DNA of 64,000 nt, from contig CANTUV010000008.1 of assembly GCA_947685225.1 (NCBI GenBank), positions 35,208,001 to 35,272,000 of the forward strand, in the 5' to 3' direction. The notes under the pieces were generated by a model, which worked only from the letters and a program-made list of their open reading frames with translations, searched no databases and was not told the DNA's origin. The stretch is from Garcia nutans. Its lineage: Eukaryota; Streptophyta; Magnoliopsida; Malpighiales; Euphorbiaceae. Shown piece by piece: positions 30,089 to 42,559 of this stretch (positions are counted from its first letter, which is position 1; each line of letters starts with the position of its first letter). The translations under genes were made by a program, and so were the position numbers.

Positions 30089-32573
30089 TGTAATATCCTC
30101 ATGTATGCCCTAGAAGTTTTGATTATGTTATTGTTGTTTTAAATTGGATTGAATGTATATGTTAGGTGATAAGAAAAGGAATTGGTAAGAGAATGCTTAT
30201 GTATATGTGTTTTGGGAAAGAAAGAGGGTTTAGAGAAAAGTGTATATGTTGTTTATATGATGATATATATACCATATACATAAGTCAAAGGGAGAGTCAA
30301 TGGAAGAGAGATATTTTTATGGGATATGTGAAATTACTATAATGGGCTTATAAGAGACAAGAGGTTAGTTATATGGATAAGGGTGTTTTGGTAATTGCTT
30401 GAATTGAATCACATGGTGGAGATTTAAAGAAGGATTGACTTTGTTTTTTCGTCATTTTCTCTTTTTCTTGGTTGTAGTGGCCGGCTCCTCCATAGACAAA
30501 GGAAAGCAAGAGGTGAAGAGAGGATCTTGATGTGTTGAGCTCAAATTGAAGGAAGATTAAGTGATCAAGTGTTGATTCAAGAAGTTTTTAACTAAGGTAA
30601 GATCTTTCCTTTGATTTCTTTTATTCTTTTGAAGTGGTATTGGAAGTTAATTAGGGTTTGTTAATTTGATGATAAGATGTGGTGGTGATGTGTTTTCAAG
30701 TGTTAAATTGGTTTTAAGTTAAGAGTTTAAATAGGTGTTGTTGTTGGAAGTGGTGGATGTTGATTTTGGAAGATGGAGAAGGATATTGGTTTTAGGGTTT
30801 TGAGATGGTTTGTGTTTAAATGTATTATGAATGTTTTGTGAAGTGATTCTTGTGATGAATTTGTGTTTAGAACATTGTTTCCATTCATTTGAACCATGCT
30901 ATATTGTGTATGATGAGTTGGAGTGCAATTGGAGGAAAGTTGTGCATGTTAGGATTTTAATTCATGGGTGACACGGCCAAAGGGAAAGAGAGACACGTCC
31001 AAGCCAAGGGATTTTGGGCGTGTTGGATTGGTTTTTGAGAGACACGGCCGTGTCCCCTAGCCGTGTTAGCTACTGTGATTTTTGGTTGAGAGACACGGTC
31101 ACAAGCTTGGCCGTGTCCCTTGCCCGTGTTGCTTACTGTCAAATTGAGGTTGAGAGACACGGCCACAAGCTTGGCCGTGTCCCTCAAGTGGGCTGCCCGT
31201 GTTCCTCAAATGTGTTGGTTAGGGTTTTTATTCTTTGTTCTAATTGCATTGTTATGATTCTTCAAAGGTATTTTGGTACTTAAACCCTAATATAAACACT
31301 TTAAACATACTTCAAACCAAGAATGCCCTAATCAAATGGATGTGGAAGGTCCTAAAGCTATGAATGATATAAATTGTTCTTTGCCCTAATTGCATTGTTG
31401 AGATTGAACAATGTTATGTTATGCATTGTGAATGGTAATGTGTTTCATGAGTAATGTATATTGAAATGTTATATCAAAGATGCTATGATGATTCAAATAA
31501 GATATGATATGAGACAAGGCCATTGTGATTGGCTATGATGATTCAATTGAATGATATATGGCATGTTTGCCTAATTGATGATGAGAATTAAGAATGAAAT
31601 ATAAATGAATTGTGTGGCTAATGTGTTATTCCATTTTTAGAGTTTGTTGTTGGTGGCATGCCTAATATGAGTAACAATCTCTTGAAGTTAGGTTGGATTG
31701 AATCCTTGAAGCCTAATTGAGATGTTACAACCCTTGAAGCTAGGTTGGGTTGGTTCTTGAAGCCAAGTTGGGTTGAAGCTTAGCATGCTTTGCTCCCCTT
31801 GAAGCTTGGTTGAACCTAATCCTTGAAGCCTAGTTGGGATTATGATATTGATAAATGTGATAACAAAACCAAAGCATTAACTCTGAAAATTGAATGGCAT
31901 ATTAGTGTGTCTTGGGCCCATGCTTGTCTTTGTTTAGTGTTGTTCATGAATGGTTTAATGAGTAACTAATGAGGTATATGAAAAGATGTTGAATTATGAA
32001 ATGTAAAGGTATGTTGTTAGCTTTGCATATATAATGTTACATGTATAATATGGATTGAGAATTGACATTGCATTGCACTAAAGCATATCATTAGCATGAT
32101 TTATCTTACTAAGCCGTTGGCTTAGCGCGATAGTGTTTAATCTCGCAGGTGATAGAGTTGATAGAGTTGAACCCGAGAGTTCATCGAGACCGAGTGAGAG
32201 TAGACCTTGACGAGTTGATTTTGGGAACTTAAAGATCAGAAGAGATTTGCCAATCATGTACTACTTCTTTATATTTTGTAAAGTAATATTTATAATGTAA
32301 ATATATGCACATTTGTAAATATGGATTTAAATGTTTCATATATGTAAATATTTTATAAATTCCGCTGTGTATTAACTAAATGTATCTATATATCTATTTT
32401 GTTTTATATTACAAGTAACTACCTATTTTTCTATAATGTATACAATTGAAAGATTATGGTATCGTTTAAAATGTTTTGAATGTTAAGAAAATCCGTAGCA
32501 TCCCTATGTTTAGTGCATGTATACTACATTGTGGTGTTTGTAGTGTGCATGTATTGAATGTGGGGGTGTTACA
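30089..32573 (+). mobile_element. element B 3' LTR
   Basis: Nearly identical to the 5' LTR. Differences: three fewer GTT units near 30130; single changes near 30222, 30447, 30452, 32367 and 32494. Carries the same donor (30597) and hairpin block (32109-32145). Confidence 0.95.
30963..31216. repeat. ACACGGCCGTGT-type motif array, element B 3' LTR
   Basis: Copy of the array in the 5' LTR, identical by eye. Confidence 0.8.
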
Positions 32574-32578
32574 TGATA

Positions 32579-33293
32579 ATTATTTTAATGAGATGAATTA
32601 GTGTTGTTTTAATGTAAATGTTATGATTTTAAGGTTGAAAATATGATATGAGTAGATTTTGGTGAAGTTAATGTTAATAGTTACATTATGTGATATTTGG
32701 ATTTTTGAAAGAGATTTTCATAATTATGGCAGTGAATTGTTTTAATGTTATATTGATGTACAAGTGATGTTTTTATAGTTAAATGTTGAAAATGAACTTG
32801 ATAGAATGAAGTTTAAATATGGTAGTAATGATGAAAATAGTGTTTTAGTTGAATTCTTGGTGGAATTGATGTAAATGGTATTTGAATGATTAAAGTAAAT
32901 TTAAATGGATTATTAATGCTAAATTGGAACTTATAATATGGTTTAGGGATAAGTAAATGGAAGTTACAAAATTAAAGAGAGAAAGGGTAATTGGTGAAGA
33001 CAGACTTGAGAGGTGTATTGGCATAATTGAGGTATGTACATACTTTGATGAATTAAAATACATTTGCATTTAATTTGGCTTAGCACATTTTGATAGTGAA
33101 TGTGCCAAGCTACTTAGTCATTTGAGTTGTAAAGTGCATTGACTTGTTGGTTGTGAAATGGTGTAAATGTATGATGTGCTTTATGTTAAGCCATTACAAA
33201 TGGCTAAAATGAGTGATATGCTATAAATGAGAAAAATTTGAAAATAGCCCAATGTATTTATGAAATATAGGCACATTGAAAAGGTGACGTATT
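32579..33293 (+). mobile_element. element A: 5' LTR, part 2 of 3
   Basis: Continues LTR A after element B. Holds GGCTTAGCACATTTTGATAG, which has a counterpart in solo LTR D (GGGCTTAACACATTTTGGATGG near 39113). It ends where minus-strand element C begins. Confidence 0.7.
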
Positions 33294-33718
33294 GTAACAC
33301 CCTTATACCCAATATACGTACACTACATACACTCATACATGTAATATACGTATAGAGGATACAAGAATGTCACAACCATTTAGAAATAATCAAATCATCA
33401 TTTGAAAAATCTGTATAAACTTAAAACATTTAACTTAAATTATATAAATAATAGAGGAAACATTTCTTGTTAAAACATGTATGTATCTTCATTACCTAAA
33501 AGTTTATCCAAAAATTTTTAATAAGCAGCGAAATATACAGCAGAATATACATATATATATATATATACATCAAAATCAATATGTACAAAAATATTACATA
33601 CGGACAGTTTGTCTCTGATCTTGATGTTTCACTAACAACTCTGATCTTAAAGTCTTAAGCTTAGACTCGACTCGGTCTAGCTGAACTCTCCGGGTCAACC
33701 GGATCTACCCTGTCATCT

Positions 33719-33756
33719 GCGCGATGAACCACAATCGCGCTAAGCCAAAAGCTTAG
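33719..33756 (-). promoter_or_regulatory. conserved LTR double hairpin, element C 3' LTR
   Basis: Plus strand: GCGCGAT (33719-33725) pairs with ATCGCGC (33734-33740), perfect 7 bp; CTAAGC (33740-33745) pairs with GCTTAG (33751-33756). The right LTR has the same block at about 45304-45342 with one hairpin weakened. Confidence 0.65.
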
Positions 33757-34781
33757 TGGTACAAACTTTGATAATAATATAGTCCAAATGTAATGTCAAT
33801 GCACAACACATATATATATGTCACACCTTATAACATTAATTCTCATTATATTGCTCAATTGTATCACAAGTCATAATTCACAATAAAGCAAAGACAAGCA
33901 TGAGCCCAAAAGGATCTAATATGCTATTAAAATTTCAGAGTTACTGTTTTGGTCCATAATGACACCTTGTGTCTAGCCCTGCAGGCAATATATCCATGGA
34001 TAATCCAACTAGATCTGAGCTTACGACTCGATCTTTTCACTCAGTCTAGCTTCAAGGATTTATTTTTGAGGCTTATGACCCGGTCTTTTCACCCCGAAAA
34101 TATCATATTTATCAGCTGGACCTGGCTTACCACCCAGTCTTTTCACCGGCCCAACATTTAGCCCATAGGCAATTCATAGGCATGCTGCCAAATCCAGAAC
34201 TCTGGAAATTGAATAACATACTAGGCACACAATATATTTATACTTCTCATTATCAATTTCTTTCGTGATTCCATTATTAATTCTTTTCTCATTTTATCAT
34301 GATCAAACATGGCACATTGCCTTATTATATCATCTTTTTCTCACTTTTCTCATTTATCTCAATATCAATTCATTACATTTTGTTTTCACATATCTCATCA
34401 CATTATACCACATTTCTTTTCATTTACAACACATTACTCAATTACTTTTATACTTAACATAATTCACATTATGCATTTCATAACATATTTCTCATTCATC
34501 AACAATATATTAAGTAACTTAATACATTTTCCCACCAAATATGTTAAGTTCCAATGTCATGTAAATGTATGCAATCATTCAAAGTTTGTACTTACCTCTA
34601 AAAGTAACAGCACCACTTTAACCTCCTCTTTCAAGATATCCCTCTACACTAGGATTGGGTAAGTAACTCAATTCTCTTCAAAACCTATTCCAAAGGTGAT
34701 TATAAATACTCACTTAGTGATACACATAAGAAAATAAGGAATAGAACTATCTAGGGCAAATTCTACATATGACACACTCAA

Positions 34782-35075
34782 CAACACGGGCGTGTCCATG
34801 ACCGTGCCCTAAACTCACAACATAGAAGCTTTGACACACTCAGTGACATGGACGTGTCACTGCACGTGTCAATCCCCCAACAACACAGTAGCTATGACAC
34901 ACTCAGTGACATGGGTGTGTCACTAGTCGTGTCAATTCTCCTCTAACGCAGTAGCTATGACACTCTCAGTGACATGGGCGTGTCACTTTACGTGTCAATA
35001 CTACAACAACACAGAAGCTGTGACACGTTCAGTAACATGGGAGTGTCACTGATCGTGTCACCAACACTGAAAATA
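34782..35075. repeat. GACAC...GTGTC tandem array, element C 3' LTR
   Basis: Four to five units of about 65 bp, each with GACACACTCAGTGACATGG, CGTGTCACT and CGTGTCAAT, separated by ACAACACAGTAGCTA. Same type of motif as in element B but a different unit. Confidence 0.75.
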
Positions 35076-35191
35076 GAACCATCAACTTTTTCCTTTTTCC
35101 TTTCTTTTCACTTAATTAAATATATACACGTTTAAATCCTTTAATTAATTTTCAACAATTAATATTTATTTCAACATTTTGGGATATTATA

Positions 35192-35206
35192 ATTCTCCCC
35201 CTCTAC
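35192..35206 (-). promoter_or_regulatory. element C polypurine tract
   Basis: Minus strand GTAGAGGGGGAGAAT next to the 3' LTR; same as in element B. Confidence 0.8.
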
Positions 35207-35243
35207 AAATAAATTTTGTCCTCAAAATTACCTACTCTCAAGT

Positions 35244-36635
35244 CTAGTACAACTGAGAATACTTATCCCGAATCATCCGCTCACTCTCATATGTTGCCTC
35301 TTTCGTAGCATGATTCTTCCAAAGAACCTTCACAAGTGGCACTTTCTTATTTCTCAACTCCTTCACTTCACATGCCAAAATAGCTACTGGTTCTTCTTCA
35401 TAAGTTACATATGGACTCAACTCAATGGACTCCACTGATAAACTATGAGATGGGTCTGATTTGTACATCCGAAACATAGAGACATGGAAGACATTGTGAA
35501 TTCGATCCAACTCAGGAGGTAAAGCTAGTCTATGGGCAACTGGTCCAACTCTCTCCAGTGTCTCATAAGGTCCTATGAAATGAGGACTTAACTTCCCTTT
35601 GAGGCCAAATCTCAAACTTTTCTTCAAGTGAGACACTCTAAAAAAATACTTTATCTCCTACATTGAACTCTATGTCTCTTCTTTTCAAATCTTAATATGA
35701 TTTCTATCGGTCTGAGGCTGCTTTCAAACGATCCCGAATTATCTTCACTTTCTCTTCTATTTCATTAATCAAATCAGGACCAACCAACTTACCTTCACCA
35801 ATCTCACCCCAACATAGAGGTGTCCTGCATCTCTTACATACAATGCCTCAAAAGGTGCCATTTTAATACTGGATTGATGACTGTTGTTATAAGCAAACTC
35901 AATCAGTGGTAAGAATCTGTCCCAACTTCCAGAGAAATCAATGATACAACATCTCAACATGTCCTTTAAAATTTGTATCATTCTCTCTGACTGCCCATCT
36001 GTCTAAGGATGGAAAGTAGTGCTAAAATGCAACCGAGAACACAAAACATCATGCATACTCTTCCAAAACCTCGAAGTAAACCAGGGATCTCGATTAGACA
36101 CCAAAGAAATTGGGAATCAATGCAACCTTACTATCTCAATGATATATAGCTCAACCAATCTCTCAAGAGAATAATCCATCCAAACTGGAAGAAAATGAGC
36201 TATCTTTGTCATCCGATCAATAATCACCCAGATGGCATCATGCTTCCTCTGAATCAAAGGCAAACTAGTCACAAAATCCATCGTTACTCGCTTCCATTTC
36301 CATTTTGGCACTGATAATGGCTGAAGTAATCCCGAAGGTACTTGGTGCTCAGCCTTCACTCTCTGGCAAGTGAAACATCTGGATACAAACTCTACTATGT
36401 CCCTCTTCATACTTGACCACCAATAATATTGTTTCAAGTCATGATACATCTTAGTACTTCCAGGGTGCATAGCATATGTTGACTGATGTGCTTCCTCCAA
36501 AATTACCTTTTTCAGTCTTGAATCATTAGGAACACACAACCTATCTCTAAACCACAAACTGACATCACTTCTCACATGAAAGTCTTGACTCTTCCCCTTT
36601 TGGCAATCCAATACAGCTTTTCTGAATTCTCTCAT
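35244..36635 (-). pseudogene. element C integrase and chromodomain-like tail
   Basis: 36635-36117 has the zinc domain (HQSTYAMHPGSTKMYHDLKQ, CFTCQRVKAEHQ) and TMDFVTSLP. 35981-35769 continues MIQILKDMLRCC and FAYNNSHQSS. 35636-35244 gives FIGPYETLERVGPVAHRLAL, HNVFHVSMFRMY and the tail WKNHATKEATYESERMI. Shifts or stops separate the pieces. Confidence 0.9.
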
Positions 36636-36642
36636 CTGCCAA

Positions 36643-37696
36643 CTAAGCCTCCCTAATCTGTTCCAATAACATTTGCCTCAATTGCAACTGAGCCATTAAT
36701 ACACCATCATCACATGACTCAAATATGGCATGCAACGCTCTTAATTCAACAAGCAACAAGAGCAAATAAACAGTCAAACCTGCCAAAGACTTCCGACTCA
36801 AGGCGTCAGCAATAACATTTGCCTTACTAGGATGATAATCAATTAAGCAATCATAGTCTTTAATCAATTCTAACCATCATCTCTGCTGAAGATTCAACTC
36901 TCTTTGAACACCCAAGTATTTTAAACTTCCGTGATCTATATAAATGAAACACTTTTCTCCATACAAGTAATGTCGCCAAATCTTCAAAGCAAAAACTATG
37001 GCTGCTAACTCCAAATCATGCGTTGGGTAATTTAGTTCATGCGGCTTCAACTGTCGAGAGGCATAAGCAATGACTCTATCCTCCTGCATCAAAACATAAC
37101 CTAAATCATTATGTGAAGCATCACTATAAATCACATATGGTTTACCTTCCACAAGCAGGGTAAGGACAGGAGCCTGAGTCAACATCTCCCTCAGTTGTTC
37201 AAAGCTCGTTTGACACCGATCTGTCCACACAAATCTAACTCCCTACCAAAGTAATCTGGTGAGTGGAGTAGCTATCATAGAAAAACTTTTCACAAACCAT
37301 CGATAATAGCCTACGAAACCCAGAAAACTTCTAACCTCTGTCACATTCTTTGGTGGACTCCAATTCAAAATGGCCTCAACTTTACTCGGATAAACTCTAA
37401 TACCATCTACTAAAACTACATGTCTAAGAAAAGCTACTTGATCGAGCCAAAACTCACATTTAGACAGCTTAGCATACAACTGCCTCTCTCTCAGAGTCTG
37501 TAATACAATTCGCAAATGCTTGACATGGTCCTCCTCATTACGCGAATACACCAAAATATCATCAATAAAAACAACTGCAAATTGATTTAGATAGGGTCTG
37601 AATACCCTGTTTATCAAATCCATAAATGCTGCTGGTGCATTCGTTAACCCAAAAGGCATCACCAAGAATTCATAATGCCCATACCTTGTGCGGAAA
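36643..37696 (-). pseudogene. element C RT C-terminal part and RNase H
   Basis: 37691-37243: FRTRYGHYEFLVMPFGLTN, VVFIDDILVYSRNEED, LNWSPPKNVTEVRSFLGF. 37230-36877: YSDASHNDLGYVLMQEDRV and YPTHDLELAAIVFALK. 36867-36643: DYDCLIDYHPSKANVIADAL. A stop lies at each junction. The upstream half of RT lies beyond solo LTR D. Confidence 0.9.
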
Positions 37697-39329
37697 TGTA
37701 ACATCCTAAAATTTTTGAAAATTTCTAATTTTGGGAAAATTTAATAAAATAAATTATAATTCAAAAGGATAAATTAAATTAATGGTTTTAAATGAAAAAT
37801 GAATGGATTTTAAATGAAAAAGTGGAATATATATGTGATATATATGCAAAATATACATAACATATAAAAGTGAACACTTTTTAAAAGAAAAGTCAAAGTC
37901 CAATGGTATTTTTGTAAATAAATTTTTAGAAATTTAAAATTAATAAAATAATTCAAAAATAAATTATTTTTGAATGAAAAAAGAAAATTAGGACTTTTAA
38001 TTTATTAAATAAATAAATAATTAATTATTAAATTATTTTAATATATATATATATATGGTTTAAAAATAAAGATGAAAAGAAAAAGAAAAATTAAAATGTC
38101 TTCATCTTCTTCTTCTTCTTCATCTAGGCCAAATATCCATGGGAGCTTGGAGCAAGATTTTGATTCTTCCATACTCCATAAATTGAAGGATTTAACAAGT
38201 TTCAAGTGGATTTTTGGTGATTTCCATCAAATTTAGTAAGTTTCCAACTCTTTTCTTTGAATTCCATGGAAGTTTGATTTATGTGAGAATTTGGATTTTT
38301 AAGTAGTATGTTATAATTGTTGGAATTGGTGTGTATGATGTTATTTTGGGTAGTTAACAATGATTTTAAGGTTAGATTTAAGAGATGATGGAGTTTAGAT
38401 AAAGAATAGTGAATAGAGAGAATTTAGGGTTATGGATTTTTGGGGTTTTGAAAAAATGAGCTTTAATTGTGCAAATTGGTTCTAAATGTGTTGTTTTGAT
38501 TCATAAACAGGTATTTTGAAGTCAAATATTGGATTTGGCTGTGTTTGGTTGGAGTTTGAGAATGGAAGTGGAGATTTAGGGTTTTGGAAAAGTGATTTTC
38601 CAAAGTGGTTGAATTGTGTGATATTATTTGTTTAAGCATGTTGTTTAGTGTTAAAAGTGATGAATATAAGCTTGAAATGAGTAATGGATTGTGTTGGAAT
38701 AGAAAACCTTCAATGGAGGAAGGTTATGCCATTTTTGAGATTTTATGTATAAGAGTGTATTTTTATAATGTAAATGATTTAAATGTATTAAAACATGTTT
38801 TTAATAATATAAATAAACTCAAAACACTAATTTAATTGTAGTAGAATGGAATTCTAATGTTAAAGTAAGGAAAGGCTAAATTTTTGGAAATTTGTAGGAG
38901 TGATGTTTAATTATGGTTAAATATATGTGATACTAAATGATTATTTGCTATCATATTTGGTTTAGGCATTGAGGGAAGTTGATTTGCTTCATCCAAGTGG
39001 TGAAGGGCAAGTTGGAAAGATTGGATTGGAGGTTGTTTTAAGCTTGCTTTGGGTTGCTAATGAAGGTATTTACAAACTTTGAATATATTGTTTAGATTTG
39101 CATGACATTTGGGCTTAACACATTTTGGATGGAAAATGTGTTAAGCTACTTGGTACATTGATTGTGTATGAATAATGTGCTATGACATTTTTTTTTTTGC
39201 ACAAACATTTTTTTTTAAAATATTTTTTTTGAAGCTATAACTTTTATAGATAAAATATTTGTAACGGATATATGGAGAACCCATATTATCCGAGTTTACA
39301 ATGCACTTAAGAAAGTTTGGCAAATAATT

Positions 39330-39998
39330 AAAAGACAAATAAACAACAGGCTTCATACTCATTCTACAGTCTATGGCAAGAAAATTTGCGGCTTGATTAC
39401 CCTCCCTGGATGTATGTAGTATAGCTGAGTTTGAATTGTCAATGAAGCTTTTAATGTGGCTGGTCATTGTTGTTGATGTAGAAATCAGGGGGGATGTGAT
39501 TTGATGATGAACCCATGCTGAGTTAGTCTCTATTTCCAGCTGCAAGTAATGTTTCTGAATACACCATTGGATTCCTTCAAAAGCAGCTTGCAATTTAGCT
39601 TGGTTGAGATTAGAAGTCTGTAAGAAAAAACTGAGACCTGCTTTAAAGCATCCATTGCAATCCCTGACAATAACTCCACCGGTCGCTATATTCACAGTCA
39701 CCGAAGCGTCGACATTAAGCTTGAATCTTGGTGCAATTGGTTTGCACCAATATACGAGAGCTGGCTTTAATTTGCATCTTTTGCCAAATTGTTCTGGCAA
39801 GAATTCTTGAAATAAAGCCATGGACTTTGCAAATTTGGCAGAGGAATGAGCTACTCCCCAATTAAAAATTGAGGTGAGGATGGACCTGATAATGCTTGGA
39901 CTATATACCTCCTCGCTACCCCATGTAATTTTACAAAAGGCTAGCCATATGTAATAGAGAATTACCTGAGGAATGAAGGCCATGACTTTGCCTGCCAA
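39330..39998 (-). pseudogene. LINE RNase H-like domain
   Basis: RFKLNVDASVTVNIATGGVI, NLNQAKLQAAFEGIQWCI, EIETNSAWVHHQI and REGNQAANFLA. The first Asp (NVDAS) is kept, but the expected Glu (AEL) is Lys and the second Asp (ETDS) is Asn, so it would be inactive even though it is an open frame. Confidence 0.85.
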
Positions 39999-40013
39999 CG
40001 AGTTAGGAGAGAA

Positions 40014-40343
40014 TTAGGACCACCACAACATGAATTCTTGTTTAATTGTGTGCTGGACCGAGGCATTGTATTGGAAAGATTGTTTGAAAAACTGCCAGAT
40101 TTTCATGGTTTCAGCATAGAGGTAGAACATGTGAGATGTAGTAGCTGCAGCAGATAAGAAAAATGGACAGCAGGTGGCCATTTGAATCCCCATCATTTGA
40201 AGTCTTTTCGGCAATGGCAGGGCATTGTGCCATAATCTCCACTCAACTATTGAATACTTGATGGGAATTAATGAATTCCAAGTCATCCTGTACGATAGTA
40301 GCTCGCTTTTCCTTTTTCTCACAGCATCATAAATTTCTGCCAA
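40014..40343 (-). pseudogene. LINE zinc-binding (zf-RVT) region
   Basis: SIVEWRLWHNALPLPKRLQMMGI matches the W..L..ALPTK..L..MGI part of the zf-RVT domain; the Cys/His ligands are poorly kept. Confidence 0.75.
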
Positions 40344-40649
40344 GACAAAGGACTTGGAGCTTGCCTTGTTACTAACCCAATCTCCATTTTCTTACTGCGT
40401 AAAAAGAGAAGAAGCAGTGGTTGAGATCTTGCAAATTCTCTTCCATGTAGGGGAGTCAGTTTGCAAAAATTTCATATGACCAGCTCTACCATATTTTTTT
40501 CACATAATCCTTGCCCAAGGAGTATCTCCCTTTTGATAGTTCAACCAAAGATTTATTGAGTAGGCTTTTTGCAAAGATACAAGTGATCGGACTCCCATAC
40601 CACCTTCAGAAGTGGGGTAGCAGAATTTTTCGAACCTGGCCCAATGATA

Positions 40650-41160
40650 GCACCGTTCAACACCTGAATGCCAGAAAAAAGAAACAAATTTTCATTCCAA
40701 AGCATCAATAATTTGTTTTGGCAGTTGCATAGCCCCCAATGTATGAATTGGAATTGAACTCAAGACATGTTTAATGAGCAGAAGATGGTCACCAGTTGAT
40801 AGCAACATTTTCATCCAACCACGAAGTTTTGTATCCACTTTTTGTAAAAGATATTGACAGTAAGTGGAATGGTTGATGCCTTGATATATAGGGGCCCCTA
40901 AGTACATGAAGGGAAGTGAATGCCACTTGATGTCAAGAATCTGTGCTATCTTGTCTATAAAACCATGGCTAGCTTTTTTTGAACAATAGAAAGAACACTT
41001 CCCAAAGTTGATGGATTGACTAGATCCTTATTGATATGCTATGAGAAAGGCTCTGAATTGCCTAGCACTTTTAACATCACCATTCAAAAATATGAGCAGA
41101 TCATCAGCGAAAGCAAGATGAGACATCACCTCACATCCTCTAGCAGTCTTATTTGTAATG
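40650..41160 (-). pseudogene. LINE reverse transcriptase, C-terminal half
   Basis: Minus-strand reading gives HLAFADDLLIF (catalytic DD) near 41130-41095 and, after a stop, MYLGAPIYQGI and LQKVDTKLRGWMKMLLSTGDHLLLIKHVL (40907-40692). Fragmented. Confidence 0.85.
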
Positions 41161-41890
41161 TCATATATGTGTTAAATGCATTGTGAAAAGCCATTGATAA
41201 TGGCTAAATTGTGTAAAATGTGAAATATGTATATTATGTGAAAATACGCAATGTAATTGGGTAATGTGTTATGAATGAAAAAAATGAGATATGTGGTATA
41301 ATGAAATGAATTGATATTGATAAAAATGAGAAAAGTGAGAAAAAAGATGTGAAAATAAGGCAATGTGCCTAGATTGAATATGTGAAAATGAGAAAGAGAT
41401 TAATAATGAGAAAAATGAATAAATTGTGTGTCTAGTATGTTAATCAATGTTTAGAGTTTTGGGTTTGGCAGCATGCCTATGATTGCCTACAGGCTAAAAG
41501 CTGGGCTGGTGAAAAGACCGGGTAGTAAGCCAGGTCCAGCTAATAAATATAATATTTTTGGGGTGAAAAGACCGGGTTGTAAGCCTCAAAAACAAATCCT
41601 TGAAGCTAGAATGAGTGAAAAGACTGGGTCGTAAGCTCTAATCTAGTTGGATTATCCATGGATATATTGCCTACGGGGCTAGACACATGGTGTCATTAAA
41701 GACCAAAACAGTAACTCGGGAATTTGAATAGCATGTTAGTTATCTTTGGGCCCATGTTTGTGTTTGTTTATATGTGAATTGTGATTATGAAATATTTGAA
41801 AAATATAAGAAAGTGGAATGATGTGACATCTATATGCATTGTGTATTGGCATTGTATTGAGTTTTATTGTTATTATCAAAGTTTGTACCA

Positions 41891-41926
41891 TTAGGCTTCG
41901 GCTTAGTGCGATTATTTTCATCGCGC
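41891..41926 (+). promoter_or_regulatory. conserved LTR double hairpin, solo LTR D
   Basis: TTAGGC-TTCG-GCTTAG then GTGCGAT...ATCGCGC (7-bp stem with one G-T wobble), then AGG. Confidence 0.6.
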
Positions 41927-42559
41927 AGGTGACAGGGTAGACTCATCTGAGCCAGAGAGTTCTTCTAGACTAGGTCGGGTCTAGACTTATAGTTGAGCTT
42001 GTTGAGTTGTTTGCGAGATCGAAAACATTGTCAGCAGCATGTATATATTTTATGTTATTATACATTTTGAGTATTATGCATAATATATTATGTTTTGGAT
42101 TTTATGTATTGTATATTATAAAGAATGCTTGGGTAAATGTATTTGCAATGGGAAAGTAAATGTGTTTTAAATTACATATATCTATATATAATTGTTTGAG
42201 AAACTTGGTGAAATTGAGGAGTATGGTTGAGATGGTGATTTGAAATTATTTGGGAGTGTTTTCTTTTTGCAAGTTGTGTTTTGCTAAATTTTAGAATGTC
42301 CAAATTACAGACAAAACTCTGGCGAATTTTTCTCAGAGATTTTCATATAAAATATTTATTTTGGGTTTCTATAACAAGTAAAGAATATTTATATGCTATT
42401 TAATTTTTATATATTTAGAATTTGAAATTTTAAATTGGAAATGTGAAATTTTTTTATTAAACCGGTATGTGACATTTTTTTACCGTGTATGGGTATTTTA
42501 CATATGCTAAAAATATATATTGTACGTATATAGGGTGGGTATAAGAGTGTTATAGGAAA

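Larger units (their letters stand above)
22734..32573 (+). mobile_element. element B: young Tekay-type Ty3/gypsy (chromovirus) retrotransposon, TSD TGATA
   Basis: Complete 9.84-kb element with LTRs of 2494 and 2485 bp, PBS, gag, protease, RT, RNase H, integrase with a chromodomain-like tail, and PPT. The exact duplication TGATA flanks it (22729-22733, 32574-32578). By eye the LTRs differ by five substitutions and a 9-bp (GTT)3 indel. Long LTRs and gene order fit the Tekay/Del chromovirus lineage. The coding region has one nonsense codon and one 1-nt deletion. Confidence 0.95.
33294..35191 (-). mobile_element. element C 3' LTR, with an internal deletion
   Basis: TGTAACACCC...GGGATATTATA on the plus strand (the last bases mutated from TTACA). 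Matches the right LTR except that about 745 bp, including the leader and splice-donor region, are missing at about 35086. Confidence 0.85.
39188..41160 (-). mobile_element. 5'-truncated LINE (L1 type) inside solo LTR D
   Basis: Minus-strand LINE: poly-T at its left end (39188 onward) is the poly-A tail; RT, zinc-binding and RNase H regions follow toward the right. The 5' end is cut inside RT. Short flanks ATGACAT and ATGTCAT may be a decayed target duplication, so the borders are approximate. Confidence 0.75.
37697..42554 (+). mobile_element. element D: solo LTR inside element C RT, TSD GGAAA
   Basis: TGTAACATCC...GTGTTATA flanked by GGAAA (37692-37696, 42555-42559). Contains donor TTTA|GTAAGT (38236), the GAAAAGACCGGGTTGTAAGCC array (41505-41640) and the double hairpin (41891-41926). 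No gag or pol of its own: the internal region was lost by LTR-LTR recombination. About 2.0 kb of its length is a nested LINE. Confidence 0.85.

Noticed and set aside
34265..34662. Frames of 65 and 117 codons, repeated at 45848-46246
   Set aside because: Duplicate because they lie in the two LTRs of element C; composition is simple His/Phe/Ser and differs by frameshifts between LTRs.
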